From Nipponacmea schrenckii (taxonomy: Eukaryota > Mollusca > Gastropoda > Lottiidae), in the NCBI GenBank assembly GCA_030562195.1, contig CM060199.1, positions 25,812,338-25,876,337 of the forward strand: a DNA stretch of 64,000 nucleotides, in the 5' to 3' direction. The notes beneath the pieces are model-generated. The model was not told the DNA's origin. It was given only the letters and a program-made list of their open reading frames with translations, and did no database searches. Each line of letters opens with the position of its first letter. Position 1 is the first letter of the stretch. Shown piece by piece: positions 23,165 to 36,167 of this stretch. The position numbers and the translations under genes were made by a program.

Positions 23165-26100
23165 ATGTGAATTCATCGACACCCTTGATGAAATTAAGGA
23201 ACTTATCGATGAAAATCCATGTGACAATGTTATAGTAGGGGGTGATTTTAATACTAATATGTCAAGAAGGGCATCCAGTCCAACTATTCACCTCAACAAT
23301 TTTATCTCAACCAACACAATGATAGGTGCTTAGAACTCTGAGAGCAGTGATATTTAATATACCTTCGAGAGTAAAGTCAATCTTGAGCGATCCTGTATAG
23401 ACCATTTCATTGTGACACAAAATTTATCTGATAATAAGAGTGTTTATAAATCAATACATGATGGTGATAATGTGTCTGATCATTGTCCTGTCTCTTTAAC
23501 CTTAAGTATTCCTGTTGATTACGATGACATTTCCAAATTAATGCGCATAAGAGTCGGTTTGAAAAAGAAAGGCAAAGATGATGAATATCGGAAGTGTAGA
23601 AATTTGGTCATTAAAATGATCCATAAAGCCAAAAAGCAGTTTAACATAAAACTTGCTTCAGATCAGAAAAACTCAAAACATATCTGGAAAGTTATCAACT
23701 CCTTAACTAATAAGGCTAATAATTCAACTAATCTGATTCCTTTAGAACCCGAGGTAGTCAATGATCATTTTTCAAATATTGTATTCAAATTGATTAATCA
23801 AAAGCATGTTCATAGAAATATTGATAAAAGTTATTACCTAAATAAAATAGAAGAATTTGTCACTTCTAAGTTAAATTCTAATGAAGAATGTTCGATTCCC
23901 TACATTAACAAATATGAAGTTTTTAAACAGTTGTCTTCGTTAAATGCAACCAAAAGTGCTGGTTAAGATAAATTAAATCCCCTATTTCTCAAATATGGTG
24001 CTTTTACGTTAAGTGGTCCTTTGACACATATATATAATCTATGCATTGATGCAAATATATTTCCTGATAAATTCAAAGAAGCATAAGTTTTACCACTTAC
24101 AAATCCGGCGCTAAATCTGATCCTAATAATTATAGACCAATTTCTGTATTATCTATTGTATCTAAACCACTTGAAAGACATTATTCAAAACATATAAATA
24201 ATAATAAGTTATTGTATTCGCACCAATCTAGTTTTAGGTCTAATAGTTCTTCTCAAACAGCTCTGACTTGCATAATTGAAAACGTTTATGATGCAGTAAA
24301 TAATAATCTTATGGTTGGTTCTATTTTTATACGCCCACGTGGAAATGTGGACGTATATTGCCGTCGGCCCTGTCCGTCCGTCCGTCCACATTTGTTGTAT
24401 CCACGATAGATGCTACAGTTTTTATCCGATCTTAATGAAACTTGGTATACATGTATATATTGATGATATCTCGATCAAGTTCGAAAATGGAAATTATCGC
24501 ATGAACGATTTTTGAGTTATTGCACTTGACTTAGTAAAAACGCGTCAAATTTGGTTTGTATCCACAATAGAGGCTACAGTTTTTATCTGATATTAACGAA
24601 ACTTGGTATACATGTATATATTGATGATATCTCGGTCAAGTTCGAAAATGGAAATTATCCCATGAACGGTTTTTGAGTTATTGCCCTTGACTTAGTAAAA
24701 GCGCGTCAAATTTGGGTTGTATCCACAATAGAGGCTACAGTTTTTATCCGATCTTAATGAAACTTGGTATACATGTATATATTGATGATATCTCGGTCAA
24801 GTTCGAAAACAGAAATAATCGCATGAGCGGTTTTTGAGTTATCGCCCTTGACTTGGTAAAAACGCGTCAAATTTGGGTTGTATCCACAATAGAGGCTACA
24901 GTTTTTATCCGATCTTAATGAAACTTGGTATACATGTATATATTGATGATATCTCGGTCAAGTTCGAAAACAGAAATAATCGCATGAGCGGTTTTTGAGT
25001 TATTGCCCTTGACTTAGTAAACACACATCAAATTTGGGTTGTTTTCACAATAGAGGCTACAGTTTTTATCCGATCTTAATGAAATTGGTATACATGTATA
25101 TATTGAATGATATCTCGGTCTATTCGAAAATAGAAATAATTACATGAGCGGTTTTTGAGTTATTGCCCTTGACTTGGTAAAAACGTGTCATATTCGGGTT
25201 GCATCCACAATAGAGGCTACAGTTTTTATCCGATCTTAATGAAACTTGGTATACATGTATATATTAAGGATATCTCGGTCAAGTTCGAAAATGGAAATTA
25301 TCGCATGAACGGTTTTTGAGTTATTGCCCTTGACTTAGTAAAAACGCGTCAAATTCGGGTTGCATCCACGATAATGGCTACAGTTTTTATCCGATCTTAA
25401 TGAAACTTGGTTACATGTATTGATGATATCTCGGTCAAGTTCGAAAATGGAAATTATCGCATGAACGGTTTTTGAGTTTTTGCCCTTGACTTAGAAAAAT
25501 CTTGTCAAAATTTTAGTTTTGATGCAATAAATCCTCCAATTTTTAGAGGATGTTGATGAAACTTGGTTGTGAGAATCGGAATTGATTAGGCCTCAGTCAA
25601 GTTTGAATTTGACAGTTTTTCAATGAATTGTTTTTAAGTTATTGCCCCTGACTTAGTAAAATTGCGTCAAAATTCTATTGTGGTTGCAATAAGAAGCTTT
25701 AATTTTCAAAGGATTTTGATGGAACTTGGTGTAAGCATCAGAATTGATAAGACATTAGTCAAGTTTGAATTTCTGACTTTTTTTAACAAATGGTTTTTGG
25801 GTTATTGCCCTTGACTTAGTAAAATTGCGTCAAAAATATTTGTGGGTACAAAATCAGGTACAATTTTTTAATAGATTTGATGAAACTTGGTATGAGTATT
25901 GAAATAGATAAGATGGTGGTCAAGTTTTAAGTTGACAATTTTCCATGAATTTATTTTTCAAATTCAATGCTGCCAGTGGGCGTATGTTACCTTGTCTGGC
26001 AAGCTATCTTCTTTGATTTTACAAAAGCATTTGATTTGATTTCCCATGAGATAATTATTGAAAACTAAAACTATACAATTTTTCCAATGGTTTAATAACC

Positions 26101-27055
26101 TTCATAAATTGTTACTTATCGAATCGTACTCAGTGTTGTTACGTCAATGGAACTCTTTTGTCTTCTCGCAGTATAAAGTATGGAGTACCACAAGGATCAA
26201 TTTTAGGTCCCTTGTTGTTTAATCTTTATATTAATGATTTGCCATTGCATATTTACTCTAACTGTGATCTTTTTGTGGATGATACTACGATTTATACTTC
26301 TGGTAAATCGGTTACTGATATACAATTAAAATTGAAAGAAGATACTGATGCAATCTTAAACTGGTGTTCCTTTAATGTCATGATTTTAAATGAAAATAAG
26401 ACCAAATGTATCTTAATTACAACTTCTCAAAAAAGAAAATATTCATCAGATTTATCAATTGAACTTAATAATCAATTTATTGAACATCAGATTTATCAAA
26501 TGAACTTAATAATCAATTTATTGAACAAGTTGAAAACTTTAAATTACTAGGTGTTACTGTGAATCAAAATCTCATGGACTCCGCACGTAAAGTTCGTTGC
26601 TAAAATTTAAATACTAAGTTATTTCAACTGCGACAGTTAAGAAAGATCATGCCTGAAAAATATAGATCTATTTTTTTCATAAATGTCACTTTCAACCATA
26701 TTTGGATGAATGTTCAACTATTTGGGATTCGCACGACATTGCATCGGCCGATATTTTACACAGGCAACATAAAATTGCTTTTAAATTAATTCTTGGTTCT
26801 AAGTTTAATACTGATTTGTCACTGAATCTTAAAAGGCTTAATATTTTTGACATTAAAACCAGGCATAATTTTAATTCGTATAAATTTATGTATAAAACTC
26901 TGAACAACTTGTTTCCTTCCTACCTTTCAAGCCTCTTTAACTATAAACAGACGCCTTATTCTAGCATAAATTCAAAACTTGTGGTGCAAAAACCACGAAT
27001 CAATTTGATTAAACAAAGGATCAATTTTATGGAATGGTCTAGACGAAAATATTAA
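23165..27055 (+). pseudogene. LINE ORF2: endonuclease and reverse transcriptase, split
   Basis: The endonuclease C-terminal part shows NVIVGGDFNTNM (about 23240) and the terminal SDHCPVSLTL box (about 23475). RT motifs: NNYRPISVLSIVSKPLE (about 24127, needs a frame change), LNATKSAG, then after the insertion DFTKAFDLISHE (about 26015), YGVPQGSILGPLLFNLYIND (26172-26235) and LFVDDTTIY (about 26270), the catalytic x-x-DD box. The post-RT region (26702-27055, HRQHKIAFKLILGS, YKTLNNLFPSYL) is the usual tail of jockey/CR1-type LINEs. A TAA after NATKSAG, several frame shifts and the 1.7-kb insertion inactivate it. It would act by target-primed reverse transcription. Confidence 0.75.
24330..26011 (+). 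mobile_element. Element with about nine ~155-bp internal tandem repeats, inserted in the LINE RT
   Basis: It splits the RT between ATTTTT and TTTGATTTTAC. Internal units repeat 'ggctacagtttttatccgat', 'atgatatctcggtcaagttc' and 'tttttgagttattgccct'; the first six or seven are close, the last three diverged. The left end is ACGCCCACGTGG..., followed by (GTCC)n. The right end is 'ctgccagtgggcgta..cttg(t/c)ctggcaagctatctt', with a short inverted TACGCCCAC relation. The same right end closes the element at 58.7-60.4 kb. No coding capacity. Superfamily not assigned. Confidence 0.7.
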
Positions 27056-27240
27056 ATCAGCATCAGATTTTAAGACTTTTCGAAGGATGATTCTTGGTAA
27101 TCTTTCATTAACATAAGCATACTTCCTGTTACACAGGTATTCTTTTCACCAACTATAGGCTTACTTGCTGATGGCTATCTTAACAATTGTGTTTCTCCAT
27201 GATTTAATGATTTAAGAAATTTATTGCAGTGCGAAATGAC

Positions 27241-27392
27241 TATTTACGTATTTCGACTTTGGTCGAAAACGTATTGTAATCGTTCGGATTATTTTATTAC
27301 GTATTTCGACTTTGGCGAAAACGTATTGTAATCGTTCGGATTATTACGTATTTCGACTTTGGCGAAAACGTATTGTAATCGTTCGGATTATT
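27241..27392 (+). repeat. Three copies of a ~45-53 bp hairpin-prone repeat
   Basis: The unit 'tacgtatttcgactttgg(t)cgaaaacgtattgtaatcgttcggatta' occurs three times in a row. TACGTATTTCGAC and GTCGAAAACGTA make an imperfect stem. A 20+ base T-run follows. Confidence 0.8.
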
Positions 27393-27420
27393 TTATTTTT
27401 TTTTTTTTTTTTTTTTTTTT

Positions 27421-30400
27421 GTAATTCTTGGATGAGTTTGCAGACAAACTGGTAAAAGGTGCAGAAATTCTAAATCTACAGTTGATCTTAGAATGATTTC
27501 TATTATCAAATAAAACAAAAACGGAAGTTCTATCTCTGACAGGAAGTGAGAACCGGAAGTTCAGGTTTTTTTTGCTTTAGCAAGTTTATTTTCAGTTCGA
27601 TTTTGACCGGATTTTCAGATTTGAAAACTTCAATGTATTTGTCAACTAACAATTATAGGTTTTATGCAATTAGGTTAAATATTTTACCCACGATTTGCAA
27701 TTCAATATTCAAGGGTCATCGGCAAAAATTTCAGACCGTGATTTCTCCTTTAATATAAATGGTAAAATTTTGAAACTTTACCAGTTGATAGGCGATATGT
27801 TTATAATTTTTGAAAAAATGTGAAAAAAAAAATTCTACTTCCGGTTTAGCCTCAAATGACGTAATTACGTAACTTCCGGTCTATAACTGCTAGGTGAAAA
27901 GTGAAAACTGTTTTATAAATAACTTGTCAATAGTAATTGATTTGACCTAAATAATTAGGTCAAGCTGCCATATCGGCCGCCATTTTGAATTTTTGTTACA
28001 ATTCTTAAATCCGAAATTCAGACACTACTGATAGACCGATTTTGATGAAATTTAGCACATAGATACAATGGATCATTATCTACCTTTTCTTGGAGACCGA
28101 TTTTCAAATTTCGTATTTTCTTTCGAATTATTTAAATTTCGATTTTTTTCAAAATTAGGTCACTTTAACGGGTACGGAAGGTGTGACCCACTTAATCTAT
28201 GACCTTGAAAATTAGGTCAAATAATATTCAATATATTGTCTACGAGTAGATATTTTTTAATTTGGCTTACTTAAAAAATTCATAGAGATAAGTGTACTTA
28301 AATACAGCAAAAATTGATAATTTTCATATTTTCGCCATCATTAACCGTTACGGAAGGTGTGACCTAATTATTTTATGACTTTGAAAACTAGGTCAAATGA
28401 TATTCAATATATTGTCTAGATGTAGGTAATTGCAAATTTAGCCTTCATAATATTTTAAGGCTCTCGAAATACGTTCATAATTGTAAGCAATTCTAGTTTT
28501 ATTTTTTTTTTTGTAATTCTTGGATGAGTTTGCAGAAAAACTGGTAAAAGGTGCAGAAATTCTAAATCTACAGTTGATCTTAGAATGATTTCTATTATCA
28601 AATAAAACAAAACCGGAAGTTCTATCTCTGACAGGAAGTGAGAACCGGAAGTTCAGGTTTTTTTGCTTTAGCAAGTTTATTTTCAGTTCGATTTTGACCG
28701 GATTTTCAGATTTGAAAACTTCAATGTATATGTCAACTAACAATTATAGGTTTTATGCAATTAGGTTAAATATTTTACCCACGATTTGCAATTCAATATT
28801 CAAGGGTCATCGGCAAAAATTTCAGACCGTGATTTCTCCTTTAATATAAATGGTAAAATTTTGAAACTTTACCAGTTGATAGGCGATATGTTTATAATTT
28901 TTGAAAAAATGTGAAAAAAAAATTCCACTTCCGGTTTAGCCTCAAATGACGTAATTACGTAACTTCCGGTCTATAACTGCTAGGTGAAAAGTGAAAGCTG
29001 TTTTATAAATAACTTGTCAATAGTAATATTGATTTGACCTAAATAATTAGGTCAAGCTGCCATATCGGCCGCCATTTTGAATTTTCGTTACAATTCTTAA
29101 ATCCGAAATTCAGACACTACTGATAGACCGATTTTGATGAAATTTAGCACATAGATACAATGGATCATTATCTAACTTTTCTTGGAGACCGATTTTCAAA
29201 TTTCGTATTTTCTTTCGAATTATTTAAATTTCGATTTTTTCAAAATTAGGTCACTTTAACGGGTACGGAAGGTGTGACCCACTTAATCTATGACCTTGAA
29301 AATTAGGTCAAATAATATTCAATAAATTGTCTACGAGTAGATATTTTTTTAATTTGGCTTACTTAAAAAATTCATAGAGATAAGTGTACTTAAATACAGC
29401 AAAAATTGATAATTTTCATATTTTCGCCATCATTAACCGTTACGGAAGGTGTGACCTAATTATTTTATGACTTTGAAAACTAGGTCAAATGATATTCAAT
29501 ATATTGTCTAGATGTAGGTAATTGCAAATTTAGCCTACATAATATTTTAAGGCTCTCGAAATACGTTCATAATTGTAAGCAATTCTAGTTTTTTTTTTTT
29601 TTTTTTGTAATTCTTGGATGAGTTTGCAGACAAACTGGTAAAAGGTACAGAAATTCTAAATCCACAGTTGATCTTAGAATGATTTCTATTATCAAATAAA
29701 ACAAAACCGGAAGTTCTATCACTGACCGGAAGTGAGTTCCGGAAGTTGAGGTTTTTTGGCTTTAGAAAGTTTAATTTCAGTTCGATTTCGACCGGACTTT
29801 CAGATTTGAAAACTTCAATCTATTTGTCAACTAACACTTATAGGTTTTATGCAGTTCGGTTAAATCTTTTACCCACGATTTGCAATCCAATATTCAAGGG
29901 TCATCGGCAAAAATTTCAGACCGTGATTTCTCGTTTAATATAAATGGTAAAATTTTGAAACTTTACCAGTTGATAGGCGATATGAGTATAATTTTTGAAA
30001 AATTTTGAAAAAAAAAATTAGACTTCCGGTTTATCCTCAAATGACGTAATTACGTAACTTCCGGTCTATAACAGCTAGGTGAAAAGTGAAAACTGTTTTA
30101 CAAATCACTTGTCAATAGTAATCGATTTGACCTAAAAAATTAGGTCAAGCTGCCATATCGGCCGCCATTTTGAATTTTCGTTACAATTCTTAAAGCCGAA
30201 ATTCAGACACTATTGATGGACCGATTTAGATGAAATTTAGCACATAGATACATTGCAATATTATCTACCTTTTCTTGGAGACCGATTTTTGAATTTCGTA
30301 TTTTTTTTCGAATTATTCGAATTTCGATTTTTTCCAAATTTGGTCACTTTAACGGCCCCGGAATGTATGACCCACTTAATCTATGACCTTGAAAATTAGG

Positions 30401-30641
30401 TCAAATAATATTCAATATATTGTCTACGAGTAGGTATTTTTTAATTTGGCTTACTCAAAAAATTCACAGAGATAAGTGTACTTGAATACAGCAGAAATTG
30501 ATAATTTTCATATTTTCGCCATCTTTAACCGTTACGGAAGGTTTGACCTAATTATTTCATGACTTTGAAAACTAGGTCAAATGATATTCAATATATTGTC
30601 TAGATGTAGGTCATTGCAAATTTAGCCTACATAATATTTTA
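27421..30641 (+). repeat. 1.09-kb unit in three tandem copies
   Basis: Units start at 27421, 28513 and 29607 ('gtaattcttggatgagtttg'), each after a T-tract. The first two are nearly identical; the third is clearly more diverged. Shared landmarks include 'ccatatcggccgccattttg' and 'gtgaccta(a/c)tta'. Short open frames inside are not conserved between copies, so I see no gene. Confidence 0.9.
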
Positions 30642-30857
30642 ACTATTACATTGTGTGAACGCAATTATAACCTAACTTATTTTATTAATTATTGGTTTTT
30701 AACCAGGATCAGTTTCTGTTGCTATATGAATTTAATATGGTAAAATCAAATTATAATAATATTGCTTCAGGCTAAAAAATGCAAATATCCAACCTTTGGT
30801 TTGAAATTAAGCCTCTTATCTATCAACAGATTTTGTTGAGATTTGGAATGTGGACAC
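30642..30857. other. AT-rich sequence before the gap
   Basis: Nothing recognised before the N run. Confidence 0.4.
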
Positions 30858-31357
30858 NNNNNNNNNNNNNNNNNNNNNNNNNNNNNNNNNNNNNNNNNNN
30901 NNNNNNNNNNNNNNNNNNNNNNNNNNNNNNNNNNNNNNNNNNNNNNNNNNNNNNNNNNNNNNNNNNNNNNNNNNNNNNNNNNNNNNNNNNNNNNNNNNNN
31001 NNNNNNNNNNNNNNNNNNNNNNNNNNNNNNNNNNNNNNNNNNNNNNNNNNNNNNNNNNNNNNNNNNNNNNNNNNNNNNNNNNNNNNNNNNNNNNNNNNNN
31101 NNNNNNNNNNNNNNNNNNNNNNNNNNNNNNNNNNNNNNNNNNNNNNNNNNNNNNNNNNNNNNNNNNNNNNNNNNNNNNNNNNNNNNNNNNNNNNNNNNNN
31201 NNNNNNNNNNNNNNNNNNNNNNNNNNNNNNNNNNNNNNNNNNNNNNNNNNNNNNNNNNNNNNNNNNNNNNNNNNNNNNNNNNNNNNNNNNNNNNNNNNNN
31301 NNNNNNNNNNNNNNNNNNNNNNNNNNNNNNNNNNNNNNNNNNNNNNNNNNNNNNNNN
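30858..31357. other. Assembly gap, exactly 500 N
   Basis: The round length suggests a placeholder rather than a measured gap. The upstream exons of the galectin gene are expected here or further left. Confidence 0.98.
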
Positions 31358-31540
31358 ATAGGTCTTTAATTACTTTGGTAAAGTATCATAGGTCTATAAT
31401 TAATTTGTCAAAGTATCATAGGTCTATAATTACTTTGTTAAAGTATCATAGGTCTATGTCAATGTATCATAGGTCTATGATTAATCTGTCAATGTATCAG
31501 AGGTTTATGTTTAATTTTTCAATGTATCTAAAGTTATTTA
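31358..31540. repeat. ~31-bp tandem repeat next to the gap
   Basis: 'aaagtatcataggtctataa' plus 'ttactttgtt' recurs about six times with drift, ending shortly before the acceptor of the galectin linker exon. It probably caused the assembly gap. Confidence 0.8.
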
Positions 31541-31554
31541 TTATTAATTTTCAG

Positions 31555-33845
31555 GGATTTGCTCCTCCACCATCTTATCCTGGATCACAACCCCTTTTCA
31601 ATCCTGTAAGTTTATAAATATTTCTAACGTATAATCATTAAAAAAAAGGTGGCTAATGGACCAGATTCTATTTTAAATACAAAATTCTTAGTTTTAAGAA
31701 ACAAATTCAATAGCATATGCTTTGTTTCAAATTGTCACTATTAGATCTATCTCTCAGACCAATTGTTCTTGCTGAGAATCCAGACAATAATGATTTAATT
31801 TTGAAAGTCTGCAGGCAACATGAAGATAAGCAGTAGCCATACAAGTGTTCACACATCTGGTACATCATGTGAATCTCATTCTCATAGTTCAGCTATTGGA
31901 GCCTTACATATACCATCCCGTCTAGCTTCAGCTGTTGTAAGAGATGTCAAAACGATATTTGGGGGTATTGGCTCAGGATTGACTGTGTCATCCAGAAGTA
32001 GTTTCAATAAAACTCTTGGTCCACAGGTTCAAAATATATTTATTTACCAACTTGCTTTCCCTTTTAAAGCTGTAGCACACAATTAACCTGTTACTAAAGT
32101 TTAAAGGTCCCCTTCACTAAAAATCTCTTATAAATATTTACATTTCTACTTCCACTGCTTTTAAACAAGTTACACTAACTGGCAGTTATTTTCCAATAAA
32201 CTGTTGTTAGTCACATTACCCAATGACGTACGTAATGCATGACATTGGCACAGTCTAAGATTTCTGGGAAATTCATTGAACCATTCATATAAAACTTTGA
32301 CATTTATTCAGTTGTCAAATGATCTATTGCATTTACACACCAATAATGCTAATAAGACGAACGTTTAATTCTTATATAAATTATCTCTTGTACATTTTCT
32401 GAAAACTTGCACAACTCACATTACCACTTAATATATCCCACTAAAAGTTAATTCATTATGCTGCTAAGTAAAAACCTAGTTAAATATGTACATTAGTTGT
32501 GTGAACACTTGTAAAAGCTTGTAAATATGGTCATTGTCTGTTGTAGTTTACTGTGCAGGATTTTATATACAGAACTACCAGAATCCTATCCATGAGTGCT
32601 TGTCTGGACATGATTCACAAATGATGAGCTTCTCCTATATTCAATTGTATCTGTACATCTGTGCACCTGTATGGTACACTGGACACTGTACCATGTCCAT
32701 CCAGGATGAATTGACCATAAAGGAATCATTTAAAAATTTTCACAAAATTATCATTTTCAGGCTGTTCCATTAACCACAGGTATTCCTGGACAATTAGCTC
32801 CTGGTAGAATGATCCACATAAGTGGTATACCATTTTCTAGTCCATCTAGGTAAGCCTGCAGTCTTTGCAATAATATTATCTGGATTTGAGAAAAACATCA
32901 GCCTAAAGTGAACGTCACACTATAGGGATCACCAGTTGCAATTTTCAAATCCAACTTTAAGGAAATGGAGTTTTGAGTTGTGTTGGAATCTCTTACTATA
33001 TTTGTAAGTTGTTATCACTACGGTGATTATAGACAGATTATTGTTGGCAGATGTAGTGATCTACAGTAATACAAAACAAAACATCTGGCCACTCTGATGA
33101 AAAATAAAATGTTAAAAAAAGCATCCAATAATATTTTGCTCTTAACATTTCAGAATGACCTTTAATCTGATGTGTGGCTCAGACAAAGCTCTGCATTTTG
33201 ATGCTAGATTTAATTATGGAAGTGATCGTAATGTGTGTGTAAGAAACCATTTTCATCATGGTAGTTATGGCGCAGAAGAGCGACAGCATTCTTATTTCCC
33301 TTTCATGCCTAATGCTAATTTTGACATACTCATTTTAGTGGAACCATCTTGCTACAAGGTAAGTAAAAGGGATTGTGTGATATAAGAATTCTTCTTTAAA
33401 AGGGCTTTGTCAGTGTTTGGATTTTTTTGCATATGAATTTAAAATGGGGATTTTGCTTTAATTACTTTAGTTTACATTTTATTTTGGACACAATTGTAAT
33501 AGTTTTACTTTACAATTTGTCCACTTTAAGCTATTCATAATACTATTTAAAATTAAAATCTGGCACATAGTTTGTCTAAAATGCAAGAAAAATGTTCATA
33601 ATGACTGTCAGATTGTTTAAACTTGTCTGGAAGTAACAGTAATTTTCTTAGTTTTTGTTTTCAAAGAATCTGATGTCAGCAAAAATTCTGCGATAAGAAT
33701 TTATGTTTCCAATGTCTATTTTCCATTCCAGATCGCTGTTAATAATCAACACTTCATTGAATTTAATCACAGAATTCCTTTCCAGAATGTAACAACATTG
33801 AATATTGAGGGAGACGTTCGTCTAACACAAGTTAGATTTCAGTAA
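31555..33845 (+). CDS. Galectin, C-terminal four exons with one complete carbohydrate-recognition domain
   Basis: Exons: 31555-31605, 32761-32849, 33154-33358 and 33732-33845 (TAA), all with AG acceptors and GT donors and matching phases (0, 2, 0). Exon 1 encodes a Pro/Gly-rich linker, GFAPPPSYPGSQPLFNP. The other three give a domain of about 135 residues: TGIPGQLAPGRMIHISG, then LHFDARFNYG, VRNHFHHGSYGAEER, and IAVNNQHFIEFNHRIP. The galectin sugar-binding set (H-x-N-x-R, N, W-x-x-E-x-R) is mostly present: His, Arg, Asn, Glu, Arg. The usual N of HFNPR is D and the usual stacking tryptophan is tyrosine (GSYGAEER). Galectins bind beta-galactosides in cytoplasm or after leaderless secretion, often in immune recognition. 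The N-terminus is missing (gap). A linker exon suggests a tandem-repeat or chimera-type protein. Confidence 0.9.
31820..32026 (+). other. Possible alternative first exon in the galectin locus
   Basis: An open stretch starts with ATG at 31820 (MKISSSHTSVHTSGTS), is Ser/His-rich, and ends LGPQ before a weak donor (CAG/GTTCAA). Its phase fits the next galectin exon (phase 0). It cannot be an internal exon, because phase 0 inclusion from the linker exon meets a TGA. No domain recognised; transcript evidence is required to accept it. Confidence 0.25.
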
Positions 33846-34995
33846 ATATGTCAAGTACATGGCATGAAATTGTCATTATTTACTGATATGTTTCAACTGC
33901 CAGTTTACACACTGTATATGTTTGAAAAATGCATTAGTATATCTTTTATATTGGATTTTACTAATATATTACATTTAACTTCCAATTAAAAATTGATCTA
34001 TAATGTACATAATTATATTAATTTAATGTTTCTATGGTATCAACACTCCATTTGACCAAATATTTCAGAACATTTTTATTAACTTGATTTAGTCATGAAC
34101 CAATCAAATTGTATATAATAACTGCTTAAATTCCAAAAATTAAGGTTTATTTTCTGGCTGAGCCCTTGAAAATATATGCTTATGCCTTATTACTGAATGG
34201 GTAAATAATAAAATTATGTATTTATATTAGAATTAAGTTGAAGTTTGATTGTTTGTAGCTGTCAATAACTGTGTAAAATAACTCAGATGATATTTAGACT
34301 TTAAACAATAAAATAACATTGTTTGTTAATAAAACTACATGCAAAAATCTTTGTTAGTTGGTACAAATGGGTATTTGTTCATCAGTGTCAAAACTGTACG
34401 TATGATCCTTCTATAATCAAATAAATCCATAAAATTAAGTCATAATCCTTTAAACTAAGTGGTTTTGAATTATCGCCTTATGAAATTCTATTCTGGTCAT
34501 ATATTGTATATTTAACAAGGAAAGGATAACAACTTAGGTTCACAAGTCTGCTGTGACGGGGATTATTTCTATCAGAAAGCAATTTTGAATATCTTCTAGA
34601 AATTAGATCTAGTTTTCAATTTAATTTAAATTAGATTGAGGACAATTGAAAACTATATAATTTAAAAATCTTTGTGAAAGTATCATAGAATTAAGTCAAT
34701 GTAGAAATTCAAATTGGCTGGAAACTAGGTTGAGTGTGGTATTTTTATGTTATGACCATATGTAATTTCGTAAATATTAACATTTTTATATTGAAAGCAG
34801 AACTTTTTATAGATTTTAATAGCAAATGTTTGGAAAGACAGCACTTTAAGCTGTAACTTGTTTTTGATTGATGGTTTTAAATATTTGTTATATATTTCTA
34901 ATTCATATAGTGCTATTTTGTTAACAAAGTTTTTCATTATTCTACTCAAGTTATTAAAGGTTTTCACAATTAAATAATTTAGCATGATTTTCATT
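33846..34995. other. Galectin 3' untranslated and flanking sequence
   Basis: AT-rich, with several AATAAA-type signals (for example about 34308 and 34328). No other gene recognised. The whole block is repeated in unit 2 (36168-37333). Confidence 0.5.
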
Positions 34996-35020
34996 GCAGT
35001 GCGTTCATCGAACGCACTGC
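34996..35020. repeat. Perfect 11-bp hairpin GCAGTGCGTTC-ATC-GAACGCACTGC
   Basis: Perfect stem with a 3-base loop, followed by a T-run; repeated at 37334-37358 by the duplication. 'ttgcagtgcgaaatgacta' at about 27224 looks like the same terminus without the hairpin, so it is probably the edge of a dispersed repeat. Confidence 0.75.
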
Positions 35021-35119
35021 TTTGTTTTCGAAATGACTAATTTTTTTTTTTCAAATTTTACCATCGATTGTTTTCTAAGAAGGCAACATGCCACTACCTG
35101 TCACTGTTTGCTATTCAAA

Positions 35120-36167
35120 CTCCTGGTAGAATGATCCACATAAGTGGTATACCATTTTCTAGTCCATCTAGGTAAGCCTGCAGTCTTTGCAATAATATTA
35201 TCTGGATTTGAGAAAAACATCAGCCTAAAGTGAACGTCACACTATAGGGATCACCAGTTGCAATTTTCAAATCCAACTTTAAGGAAATTGAGTTTTGAGT
35301 TGTGTTGGAATCTCTTACTATATTTGTAAGTTGTTATCACTACGGTGATTATAGACAGATTATTGTTGGCAGATGTAGTGATCTACAGTAATACAAAACA
35401 AAACATCTGGCCACTCTGATGAAAAATAAAATGTTAAAAAAAGCATCCAATAATATTTTGCTCTTAACATTTTAGAATGACCTTTAATCTGATGTGTGGC
35501 TCAGACAAAGCTCTGCTTTTTGATGCTAGATTTAATTATGGAAGTGATCGTAATGTGTGTGTAAGAAACCATTTTCATCATGGTAGTTATGGCGCAGAAG
35601 AGCGACAGCATTCTTATTTCCCTTTCATGCCTAATGCTAATTTTGACATACTCATTTTAGTGGAACCATCTTGCTACAAGGTAAGTAAAAGGGATTGTGT
35701 GATATAAGAATTCTTCTTTAAAAGGGCTTTGTCAGTGTTTGGATTTTTTTGCATATGAATTTAAAATGGGGATTTTGCTTTAATTACTTTAGTTTACATT
35801 TTATTTTGGACACAATTGTAATAGTTTTACTTTACAATTTGTCCACTTTAAGCTATTCATAATACTATTTAAAATTAAAATCTGGCACATAGTTTGTCTA
35901 AAATGCAAGAAAAATGTTCATAATGACTGTCAGATTGTTTAAACTTGTCTGGAAGTAACAGTAATTTTCTTAGTTTTTGTTTTCAAAGAATCTGATGTCA
36001 GCAAAAATTCTGCGATAAGAATTTATGTTTCCAATGTCTATTTTCCATTCCAGATCGCTGTTAATAATCAACACTTCATTGAATTTAATCACAGAATTCC
36101 TTTCCAGAATGTAACAACATTGAATATTGAGGGAGACGTTCGTCTAACACAAGTTAGATTTCAGTAA
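35120..36167 (+). pseudogene. Duplicated galectin recognition-domain exons (copy 2), binding His changed to Leu
   Basis: Exon remnants: 35120-35171 (truncated, its acceptor and first 37 bases lost), 35476-35680 and 36054-36167 (TAA). The two complete exons keep acceptors (tttag, ccag) and donors in the same phases as copy 1. The only coding change I see in them is CAT to CTT, turning ALHFDARF into ALLFDARF. That histidine is the first residue of the galectin sugar-binding motif. It could be a pseudogene, or an alternative 3' cassette spliced from the exon at 32761-32849, whose donor phase fits. Confidence 0.75.

Larger units (their letters stand above)
23165..27230 (+). mobile_element. 5'-truncated non-LTR retrotransposon (jockey/CR1-like), interrupted
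   Basis: Endonuclease and reverse transcriptase motifs run left to right, with a separate 1.7-kb element inserted at about 24330-26011. The 5' end abuts the recombinase-like relic, typical of incomplete reverse transcription. The 3' end runs into short tandem repeats and a T-tract at 27241-27420. Confidence 0.75.

Noticed and set aside
24330..26011. Helitron assignment for the tandem-repeat element
   Set aside because: The ends do not show TC...CTRR and insertion between A and T cannot be shown; left unassigned.
27546..29943. Frames RFFGFRKFNFSSI / GFFCFSKFIFSS in the 1.09-kb units as a gene
   Set aside because: The frame is not kept in all three copies and there are no splice or domain signals.
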